The position numbers and the translations under genes were made by a program. Positions 35,597-44,962 of a stretch of 64,000 nucleotides of DNA are shown piece after piece; position 1 is the first letter of the stretch; every line of letters starts with the position of its first letter. The stretch lies in contig MNCI01026431.1 in NCBI GenBank assembly GCA_015680685.1, positions 709,377 through 773,376 of the forward strand, read 5' to 3'. A model generated the notes under the pieces. It was not told the DNA's origin and did no database searches. It saw only the letters and a list, made by a program, of their open reading frames with translations. This DNA comes from Gnetum montanum. Its lineage: Eukaryota; Streptophyta; Gnetopsida; Gnetales; Gnetaceae.

Positions 35597-36458
35597 TGAT
35601 GAGTAGTGAGTATACCCTACACCTAACCATATGAATCATAAGTGTGCACTATCAATCAAGTCAAATTCTATGGATTTAGTTCCTAAGTTTTCCTAAAGCT
35701 AAAGACTATGAACCAAATGATCATGTGATCATTATCTTCCTAACTCACACTTGTGTGTGCTTTACATATAATTAAGTATTAGTTAAGGAATATGATATTT
35801 ATTTTTATATATTTTTATCTTAAGTCCTATGTGGAAAGATGAATAATTGATGATTAACTATTTTAAAGGACAACTATTCTAACGTAAGTAGTCATTTCTA
35901 CTTTCTGTACACATCCTAAACTAGTACTAATGCTACTCAGTTACCAAGTGATGATTATTGGGCATACCAAATGACCACTAGGTTTACCAAGCATTGTACA
36001 TTATGCTTGAAGTGGTTGTACTTATTTTTTTATGGTTAAGTGCATTAATTCCTTAAGATAAGAAATTTAAAGTGCTTTAGGGATGAAGTTCAGAATAAGA
36101 AGGATTAACCTATCTAAGTGTTATAATGAGTGTTAGAAATCTCATATTTATTGTCTTTCACATCAAAGTGTTCAGGTACATGATGCTCAAATAAAGATTT
36201 GTACAATATCTTTGATTCACACTACAGGCACTCAAAGAAAAATATTCTAAATCTACAAAAAAAAAACTACAAGAGCTTCACTATGCTATGGACTTAATGT
36301 GCCATACATGTGGTTGGTGCACACATTTATATAGGCTTAACTACATCAACATCAATGCATATGACCATGCATCGACAGCGATATGTCGATGGGGCTACGT
36401 CAATGAGGTTGTATCAATGCATGTATATTGGTGTAGCCAATCAAACAACACTTCATCA
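35597..36458 (-). repeat. Element E 5' LTR
   Basis: TGATGAGTAG ... CACTTCATCA, 862 bp. The U3 (36,300-36,450) has CATTGA and CATCGACAT motifs and a TATA-like tract ('tttatatagg', about 36,327), as in Elements F and H. It differs from the GATATT-type U3 of D and J. Confidence 0.85.
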
Positions 36459-37690
36459 AACCAGTATTAAATTTGAGCTTCATTAATGAGGCTCTTTAGA
36501 AAAAGTTTTAACGTTTACAATATTTTGTAAGATGTAGGCATCAAGGAAGGCTTGTAAATGATGTTGTGAATTTGCATTGTAGGCTCCCTTAAATTTGAGA
36601 TATTGTTCATATCTAAAGTTTTAATTCTACTATTCCTTTGATACTTGATAGAAATGTAAACTACCTCTTAGAGATTTATCAAAATTCTTATGATAATTAA
36701 TGATTCATTATAATTATCTTATTACTCATGGTCCCTATCATGATCATGTTTTTCTTAGTGTTTCTTGCTTCATGTCCTCTTATAATGGTTCTAATCTTCT
36801 TATTTATATCTATCTTATATTTTACCAAATCTATGATGATTCCTTTTATCTTCTTCATCCTATCTATAATCACTTTCACTTATTCTTTGACCATGTTCAT
36901 TCTTGTCAAATATTGACAATGCAAATGAAGAAGATGAGGGTGAAGAACTAGGAGAGTCATGTTGATTGCTCTTCTCATGTGATCCTTTTGGTTTTCTCTT
37001 GACTATCTACTAGAAGACATTGGCCTTGAGGTCCCACTTATTCTGGGTCCTATTATTTTCTTACCTTGGTTGCTTACCAAGAATGAATTTAACCAAGGAT
37101 GGTTCACGCCATCTCCACTAAGGGTTGAAGGATTCTAACATTAAGATCTATTTAATTAGTAATTAGTATCCTCCTTTTCTAATTACAATGTTAAATTAAT
37201 GGGAGTTTCCTTTCCTTTGGAAGCTTTCTAGTGAGCCTCCATAAATCATTCTTTAGGTAATTAGGACTTCATAGGTTTATAATCTTTAGATATTTCATCA
37301 ACTACTTTATAGTCTGGGGCTAGTTCAAGTCGTAGTCTCATCATTGACAACACTAAGTGATTAGGTGGTACTACAATGTTACTCTCTAGTCTCTTCATCA
37401 CATTTATTTGTCTTACTGAAGTATGAAGGTATAGACTAGATGGTAGGGATCAGGATGTTCATAGACTACTTTTATTTGCTTTAACACATAATTCTTACTC
37501 CTTGTAGTTTTATCACACATTCTAGTTGAATCATTGGTAGGTGGGGAATCCACCCTGTGAGAAGAAAATATCATTTAATTTGCTTATATAACTTAGAATA
37601 AAATATTATGATTATTCAAAAATGTTAAATTGTATTAAGTTCTAACAATAATTTTTGAATAATCCTAGCTATCTAAAACACTAGCACTAA
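36459..37690 (-). pseudogene. Element F gag, N-terminal part
   Basis: Homologous by eye to the gag of E and D: the stretch 36,515-36,580 matches 24,650-24,715, and the N-terminal 'N-IVVPPN-LVL' type segment is near 37,330-37,390. Open frames on both strands at 36,697-36,951 are low-complexity and have no support as genes. Many stops and small deletions; oldest-looking copy of this gag here. Confidence 0.6.
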
Positions 37691-37711
37691 AGTCCCTAGT
37701 ATTGATACTAA

Positions 37712-38584
37712 TGATGAGTAGTAGAGTAATCCTACACCCAACCATATGAATCACAATAATTTATGCATGATCTAGTTGAATTTCATGGACTTAGGACTAG
37801 TTGGATGTGTTAGATAACTAAGCATTAAGATGTTGATTATTGTCTTTCCAATCACACTTTTATGGCTCAAGTTGTATAGTTAAGTGTGACTAAATAATAT
37901 GATTGTATTTATTATTATTATTAAAAATTTAAAATATTAAAATATTAATCTACTTAATTGCAATGTAGACAATAAACCTAACTAGCCCAAGCATAGTGCA
38001 TTCATTCCTAATTTAACATACACATCCTAAACATGTACTAATGTTGTTGGGTTACCAAGTGTTTCACATTGATCGTACCAAGTGATTTACTACTAGGATT
38101 ACTAAAGGTTAATATGTTTATGCTTAAAATTAGTAATACTTACTTGATTTGACTAAGTACAATGGAATAAGATATTTAATTACTGGCATGAAAAGTAACT
38201 AAATAGTTTAAGTAAACTATAAAGAAGTAAATTAAAGTGCTAATCTAAGTGCTACAATAGATGGGACAAAGCTTGATTTTATTATCACCATGGAAATGTA
38301 TTCATGTATATCACACACTTGAATAAAAATCCATATACTTCATTCAATCCATGCTACAAGAACTAAGAGGAAAAATTCTTAATTCTAACTTTTATAGAAA
38401 TAAACTAAAAAAGTATAGCTACTGGAATGATCAAAAATATGTCATAATGTGATGGGTACATGCATTTATATATGCATTTATGGAGACTGTGTAAATGAAT
38501 TAGCATGAAGACATCTCAAGCTACGTCAACACATATACATCAATGAGGTTGTGTCAATGCGATTGATTGATTTATTGATCATCA
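37712..38584 (-). repeat. Element F 5' LTR
   Basis: TGATGAGTAGTAG ... TTGATCATCA, 873 bp. It resembles the LTRs of E and H in both U5 (the 'caaccatatgaatcac' region) and U3 (CATTGA and CGTCAACAC motifs, 38,520-38,570). The primer site next to it is almost unrecognisable. Confidence 0.8.
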
Positions 38585-38661
38585 TCTTTCAAATTTGTTT
38601 AAGCACTAAAGAACTAGAAATAGAATGGTTTGAGGAAAAAGAAAATAGTGAAGAAAGTTAT

Positions 38662-39429
38662 AAGAATTATTATTATTATTATTATTATGTTAACTTTATG
38701 TAATTCTGTTTCTAACAAGGAGCATTCAAATATTATCCCCATTAATGCATTTTGCAATCCATTTTGTTGAGAGGGATACTCTACCTATAATAATTAATGA
38801 AACCAAGTCCTCCATCTTTCTTGCTAGTAGTGCAAATATTACAAGAAAATTTAGAAAATCTTTTATTATTTTACCTGACAAACCATAAAAACTGACAAAT
38901 AATTTGATCAATTCTATCATTGAAAATTTTTGTAAAATCTCAACAACTAGGGTAATAAGCATGAGTAGACTGACATATTTGCTTAGTAACTAAAACTTTG
39001 CTAGCAAGAGTAAACATGTCTTCTTTCTATTTTCTATGATTCTTTTTAATTTTATCAACCAAATAATTTCATAAAATATTTAAATTAAAATCAAAAGAAA
39101 AATTTATTTTTAAAATCTTAAAGATAAAATCTTTTATCAAGACTTTCCCATGCTTAAGAGTAAACCACTCATCAATATTATCATTACAATAAACAATAAA
39201 TTTTTTCTAATTAATATGAGAGCTAGGTAACATGCAATATTTCTCTATTCTAGTAAATTAAATATTAATATTTTGTACAAAATTATTGATCATAAAAAAA
39301 GAATTACATACGAAGTTCATGTTAAGCAGTTGTGTACCTTGATTATTAACTAAAATTCTCTTAAAGATATTCTTTTGAATATTATAATTTAGGTTATGTA
39401 AAATAAAGATTGTTGCAATAATTAAAAGA
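38662..39429 (-). mobile_element. LINE (L1-type) 3' end with (TAA)n tail
   Basis: The minus strand shows, over several frames, 'EDMFTLASKVLVTKQICQST', 'YYPSCWDFTKIFNDRIDQII', 'CQFLWF' and 'KDGGLGFINYYRQSI'. This is the pattern of the C-terminal RT region of plant L1-type LINEs (about 38,740-39,040). On the minus strand it ends in a (TAA)n tract (38,664-38,688), a plausible LINE 3' tail. The upstream side is cut by the copia element at 39,430. Between F and the tail, 38,585-38,661 shows nothing I recognise. Confidence 0.65.
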
Positions 39430-39655
39430 TGTTTTAAGTCAAGTTAAATTAGGAGTTAGATGTTTAAGTTCCTACAATCATGTTATGCTTTAAAGTGTAG
39501 GTTAGCATAATGTCCAAAAGTAAGGAAGGGGCTTTATGCCATGTGTTTCCATCTCAAATGCTATAAAATAAGCCTAATTCTCTCATTTCAAGCTTGATGT
39601 GAAGCTAGTTATTACATTGTAATTACGCATCAATCTCAAATGAATATTAGCGTAA
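39430..39655 (+). repeat. Copia 5' LTR
   Basis: It shares 'aggagttagatgttt', 'tcatgttatgctttaaagt' and 'ccatctcaaatgctataaaa' with the 3' copy. The TATA box CTATAAAATAAGCC is at about 39,560. The end is approximate. Confidence 0.75.
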
Positions 39656-39689
39656 GGTATTTTGCATGGCTATATATTTGCTAAATAGG

Positions 39690-41583
39690 TTGGTCACTAC
39701 ACCAGATGAACATAAGACTCCATATTAATTACTTCATGGTAAGCCTTCAAACTTGTCACACTTGAAAGTGTTTAGTTACATTTGTTATGTGAAGTTGTCA
39801 AATCAATTGATTGACAAACTAGATGATAGAGAAAAGAGATGCATATTCATTAGTAATGATTCAAAGACTAGTAGATGTAAGAATTTTGATCCAATAGATC
39901 AAAATTTTTATTGCTATAGAGATGTCATTTTTTATGAATCCAAGCTCGATTTTCAAGAATTTCACAAAATGAATAGTCCACAAAAGGAGCATACACTTAG
40001 ACTTTTGGTGAAAAGAGATCATCCACCAAGCTATATGGTGGACATAGAATTTAATAAAAGAGGTACAAGAAGTTAAACCATTGCACATGTTTGTTACTCA
40101 ACCCTCTCTCATAAGTCTACAAATGTAAATGATGCTCTCAAATCCAAAGTATGAAAGGAGGTAACACAAAAAGAAAAGAATGCAATTCTAAAAAATTAGA
40201 CATAAGAATTGGCAAACAAATCACAAGGAAATAAAATCATGAACACGAAGTGGATGTTCACAATAAAATACAATGAATTTGGTGAAATTTTCACACACAT
40301 GGTGAGACTTATTTCTAGAGATTTTCAATAGAAAAAAAGATTGATTATGATAAAATTTTTGCATTGAATACCTATTTTGAGATCATCAAACTCATGGTCT
40401 CCCTTATTGCTCCTAGAGGTATGAAATTATATCAACTAAATATCAATTTTAAATTTTTGAATGGCACATTACAAGAACAATTATATGTTTTTCAACATGA
40501 ACATTTTGAAATCAAAGAGTTAGAGCCTACATTTTGTAGGTTGCACAAAGCTTTGTATGGCCTAAAGCAACCCTCAAGAGCTTAGTATACATTGTATTAA
40601 TGATTATTTGTTGAAGAATGAATATAGAAGTTACATGTTTGAGCCCACATTTTATTTCATAAATGATGGCTCTAATTTCATAATGACTTCTTACTATGTT
40701 AATGGTCTTTTTTTATGGACACTTATGAAAAATTAAGTGAGTAGTTCAAAAGTGATATGAAGAAAAAATTTGAAATGAAGGACTTGAGAGCCCTAAAATG
40801 CTTTTTGGGTATTGAAATGATCAAGAAGTAGAATGTTTGAAGATATGCCAATCTAAATCAACACAAGCCATTGTTGGAAAGTATGGATTGGTTAAAGCAA
40901 AAATTGGAAACACTTCACTTCCTTAATACATGAAACTCTTAACAATGAGTGAGACATCATTGAGAGATGCTATTAAAATTTGGACAAAGGTATTATTCAG
41001 TTAGATTTTTATATCATATTAGGGCTAATTTATCATTTGGTATTTCATTTTTGTCAAGATACATGCAAAAGCCAAGGTAATCTTATTTGAATGCATTGAA
41101 ACATGTTTTGAAATATGTAAAAGAAATCACTATTTCTTACATTACTTTCATTAATAAAGATGAATACTTTCATGTATTTTGTAATGTAGATTATGGTAGA
41201 GATATGGATGATAGAAAATTCATTTTTAGATTATTTTATTTTCCATGGGCCAAATCCAATTCACTAGAAGAAAAGAAAACAAACTAGTGTGAGGCTCTCC
41301 TCATGTAAGGGTGAATTCATTTCAATGGTTGAGAATGTTCAACATGTTTTTTGGATAAAGAATTTATTTCCACAATTAGCCTTTGAAATTAATTTTTCCA
41401 TTAAGATGATGGTCAATAACACAACAATTCAATTGTCAAAAAAGCATTTCATTCAAAAGAAGTCCAAACACAATGAGATTAAATTTTATTTCATAAAGTA
41501 TAAATTCAATGAGAGCATTTTGATGTCCACTTATGTTCAAATCACTTATAAACTTGTTGATATGCTTACGAAAACATTGTAGA
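39690..41583 (+). pseudogene. Copia integrase C-terminus, RT and RNase H remnants
   Basis: Integrase end: 'TPDEHKTPY-LLHGKPSNLS', 'HLKVFSYICYVKL', 'KLDDREKRCIFISNDSKT' and 'YRDVIFYESKLDF' (39,690-39,960). RT: 'NTKWMFTIKYNEFGEI' (40,240), 'YQLNINFKFLNGTLQEQLYV' (40,430-40,490) and 'LHKALYGLKQPSRA' (40,540-40,585). The catalytic box reads YYVNGLFL (about 40,695) instead of YVDD. RNase H: 'ALKHVLKYVKEITISY' (41,090) and 'LSSCKGEFISMVENVQHVFW' (41,290-41,360). It ends 'VDMLTKTL' and TAG at 41,583. Several frames and stops; inactive. Confidence 0.85.
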
Positions 41584-41663
41584 GCTACTATTATGATTAT
41601 TTCATGGTATATATGCTTTATGTTATGTTTTAATCTTTTGTTATATTTACCTTTATATTGTTA

Positions 41664-41875
41664 TGTTAAGTTAGAAGTTAGATGTTTTTAAAAATGAAAT
41701 CATATTATGTTTTAAAGTTTAGGTTTTTACAAGGTGAGAAACTGAGAAAGGAGATTTTTGTCATGCATTCCCATCTCAAATGCTATAAAAAGAGCCCAAT
41801 ACTCTGATTTCAAACTTGATGTAAAGACAGATATTGCATTGTAATTATGATCTCATTTGAATCATTAGAGAAGAA
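41664..41875 (+). repeat. Copia 3' LTR
   Basis: It starts TGTTAAGTTAGAAGTTAGATG-like sequence, with the TATA box CTATAAAAAGAGCCC at about 41,781. Homologous to 39,430-39,655; the end is approximate. Confidence 0.75.
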
Positions 41876-43049
41876 GTTTCTTGTCTAGAAGTTCTTTAAG
41901 CTTTTATCTTCTTTTTTCTTTTTTATTATTTTACAAATGGATTCTTAGCATAGATCATGCTTTAGCTTAGATGTTTCACAACATTTCAAAATATTTCATA
42001 ATTAATTTTTCATTTCATAGTTTTTTAATTATGATTTCACATTTCACAATGAACTTTACATGTTCTCTAATGATTTATCAATGTTTTGCAGTTTTATGTT
42101 CACATTTGTAGCTCTATGAAATCTACTTCATAAAATAATAATTCAATTTTATGTCATTTTGAAAAGATTCTAGATATTTATGTACAAAATCTAAGACCTC
42201 CAAGTGAAGAAGTTTTTGTTCATAATTTTTGAAGCTTTTTATTCAAAAAGGGAAAGAGTCCTATGGATTTGATATCAAATGATGCCTAAATTAATTTGCA
42301 TGTTGGTTTTGTTTGAAGATCTAACTTTCCCTAGATGTCTTATAGCTTTTGGGTGAAAAATCTGGCTAATAAATGCCCATCAATATCAAATTTGAAGTCT
42401 AATATAGATGTAGGACATAGATAGATGCATATCTTACCTTTAAATATTTGCTTTGACTAGCTAGCATACCTAATTTGTTAGTAAAATACTAAGACCGGTA
42501 TATTAATTTAAGTAACATGTGAGTTGTTTATTATACTTTTTGCAACTCTATAGAGACTGTGACCTCATTATCCACTTCTAGTTCACACATGATTACTCTT
42601 AGGGATTTCCTTGATCAAGCTATAACTCATGGTATTTTACATTATTGTCCATTACAACCTGTGATATTTAGAAGATTTGGCATTCATTGTGATTTGTGGC
42701 CAACCTATAGTTAACTCTTATCATTCATTATGACCCATGGCTCACTTGTAATCAAACCACATCAAGAAGTTTACATCTACCATGACCTGTGATTTCCTTG
42801 ATGTTAACTCATAGTACTCAATGCAGCCCTACTTCATCTTATGATCTACTTAAGACAAAGATGAAATTAAAAATTGTGACCTATGTTCAAGTTGTAGTTA
42901 ACTCATAGTTTTTCAAAAGATCTAAAAGACTTTACTAGTGCCTGAGCTTCCCAAGCCCACCTAGTCATCATTGCATTTTCTAATCATATCAGAAGCCCAC
43001 TACATTTTTTTCCATGCTATAATCAAACTATTTAACATCGTTTTACCTT
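41876..43049. other. Unassigned AT-rich stretch
   Basis: No supportable gene. The part 42,540-42,930 has a loose repetition of phrases such as 'tgacc(t/c)', 'ccttgat' and 'aactcatag' about every 60-100 bases. It could be a decayed tandem array or chance. The stretch 41,890-42,150 is a T-rich low-complexity tract. It is possibly the middle of the LINE, but no RT palm motif is visible. Confidence 0.4.
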
Positions 43050-43669
43050 CAAAAAAAAATTTCTACTCAAGTTTGATGATATCATATATAATTTTCTGAA
43101 ATCAATGAGCTATGCATTTACCTGAAATTTTATAAGTGTTGCTAAGAGGAGTAATAGGCCTCCAATTACCAATATGTTGAAGGTATCCATTGTTAGGAGT
43201 AAGATGCATTACAATTTATTATATTTTTACTAAGAAAAATGTGTGTAATAGGTTCTTGAAAAGTATGACAAAGATCATTCCCAACAATGTTTTAATTCTT
43301 CTTTAAAATTCAACTAAAAAATCATCAAATCCTAGAGCTTTATAATTTGTAATATAAAACGTTATTACATTGATTTCTTTCATTATAATTTTTACTTCAA
43401 GAATATGTTGATTTAATTATATTAAAAGATGAGGAATGTGTATACTAAAGGCTTTGAAGGTTAATAGAAGAAAAATGATTTGCAGAAAATATGTCAATAA
43501 TATTAATATCTATAGTAAAGTGATTCCAATTTTTTTACTTTATCCTTTCAATTGAGAAATTTAAAAAATTCCTTTCAAGGTTCATTCTCAATTTTTAGCC
43601 AACACATGTGACTTTTAGGAAGAGCACTTTTAACTTTAGTAGCATTCCAACATTATTTAGCATAACAAC
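43050..43669 (-). mobile_element. LINE reverse transcriptase N-terminal fragment
   Basis: The minus strand shows 'KALGFDDFLVEF' (about 43,310-43,350), 'LGMIFVILFKNLLHTFF' (about 43,250) and 'MHLTPNNGYLQHIGNWRPIT', continuing 'PLSNTYKI' (about 43,125-43,210). These fit L1-type RT blocks usually read as K-PG-DG-P-EF, LIPK and RPISL-N--YK. It is cut at 43,669 by the Element H LTR. It may be the upstream part of the LINE at 38,662-39,429, but the palm region between them is missing. Confidence 0.7.
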
Positions 43670-43920
43670 TGATGAATCATTTAATTGGCTACGTCGACAT
43701 AGCCCCATTGATGTAGCCTCATTGACACATGATTTGATGTGTTGATGCAATTTCTAGTCTTGCCTCTATAAATACGCATACCCACTACATTTATGGCATG
43801 TTAAGTCAATAGCTTAGCCAAAGTCTTGTAGTTTTCATAGTCTAGACTTGGAATATTTTTTGAGTGCTCATAGTAGGACTTCAAGGATTACATGAATCCT
43901 TATTCAAGCATCAATGTACC
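43670..43920 (+). repeat. Element H 5' LTR, first part (U3)
   Basis: It starts TGATGAATCATTTAATTGG. U3 motifs are GTCGACATAGCC, CATTGATGTAGCC and CATTGACACATG. The TATA box CTATAAATA is at about 43,766. The sequence 'tcaagcatcaatgtacc' at 43,904-43,920 is continued by 52,842 onward, as comparison with positions 61-90 of the window shows. Confidence 0.85.
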
Positions 43921-44775
43921 TGATGAGTGGCTAGGTACCCCTACACTCAACCATATGAATATGAGCGTTCATGCATGATCTAGTTGAACTTCGCAAATAG
44001 ACTAGTTGTGGTATCTAGATAGTTACACATTGATCATAGTTCACTGTCTTCCCACCTAGACTATTATTTACTTGGTCACATATGGTTTAGTCCAGAGTGA
44101 GACAAATGATGTGATCTTAAACTAGTGCTACTCCTAGAGACAATGAAAAATAATCTTGTTTTAATCTAATAGGCGATAAGAAGTAAAATCTAAACTAGCC
44201 TAAGTGTGATGAGCATCTTTCCTTAATCATCTGTGCACATCTTGGACCTCATGTACTACTTCTAGGATTACCAAGCACATATTACTTGAGCACTCCTAGA
44301 CATGCTACTGGGTTACCAAGTAGTTACACTTAAATGTTCATGATGAAATCATACTCATTCTACATTTAATAACAAGAATAGCAAATGATGATAAAGAAAT
44401 ATCAATGAAGAAAATGACAAATAATAATTAAATAATTAAAATAATTAAAATTTGAGTGAATGCTGCAATGATGGAGTAATTGCTAGTCATGTGCATGTCC
44501 AAGTACATCACACTCGAATAAAGGTTCCATATAATTACAATCATCACACTGAAGGCATGCACTATGGAAAGAACTGAAAACGAATTGAAAAATGATAAAA
44601 AAAAACTCTACACTTACACTTACCAACTCCCCCTTTCCTGTGCACCCGAACGTGCTATTTATAGGCCTACACAGGAATCATGATATTGTGTATTCGATAT
44701 CATTATCCAAGCTGTAATATTGCATACACGATATTGAGGATCCGATATTGCGGCCTAGCAAAACACAATTCATCA
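43921..44775 (-). repeat. Element J 3' LTR
   Basis: TGATGAGTGGCTAGG ... CAATTCATCA, 855 bp. The U3 (44,680-44,757) has five GATATT/GATATC/AATATT motifs. A TATA-like 'ctatttatagg' is at about 44,655. On the minus strand it is preceded by GTCATGGGGGTA (44,776-44,787), the probable polypurine tract. Confidence 0.9.
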
Positions 44776-44962
44776 TACCCCCATGACTGAATAACAACTC
44801 GTCCTTGAGTCAGACAAAATGAGAATGAGTTCAATTGATTACACAATGGATAGGTATGGGATTATTAACTAACTAGGAATTACTCATGCTGCAGTGTGGA
44901 ATTGGACAAAACAAAATTGGGACACAAACAAAGAATTTACAAAAAACAAAATTTGATAGAAC

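Larger units (their letters stand above)
22165..36458 (-). mobile_element. Element E: gypsy element interrupted by Element D and a probable solo LTR
   Basis: On the minus strand it has a 5' LTR (35,597-36,458), primer site and leader (35,383-35,596), then, after Element D (25,736-35,377), gag down to the start of protease at 22,165. Protease, RT, integrase, ORF-X and the 3' LTR are absent, lost at the junction with the Element G LTR. It abuts Element F gag at 36,459, so it probably inserted into F. Confidence 0.8.
36459..38584 (-). mobile_element. Element F: gypsy gag and 5' LTR remnant
   Basis: Gag from 36,459 to about 37,690 is followed (upstream on the minus strand) by a very degenerate primer site and a complete LTR at 37,712-38,584. 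The rest of the element lay left of the Element E insertion and has been lost, or has moved out with the deletion at 22,164. Confidence 0.75.
39430..41875 (+). mobile_element. Ty1/copia element with large internal deletion
   Basis: Short LTRs (39,430 to about 39,655 and 41,664 to about 41,875) flank about 2 kb that begins directly in the integrase C-terminus. Gag, protease, primer site and integrase core are absent. The copia order integrase then RT then RNase H is kept. It lies within LINE-derived sequence. Confidence 0.8.

Noticed and set aside
36697-36951. Overlapping frames on both strands in Element F
   Set aside because: Low-complexity Ile/Met/Lys or Phe/Ile strings inside recognisable gag sequence; shadows of it.
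42540-42930. CRISPR-like or satellite array
   Set aside because: No repeat of constant length and no regular spacers; the rest of the window is plant retrotransposon sequence.
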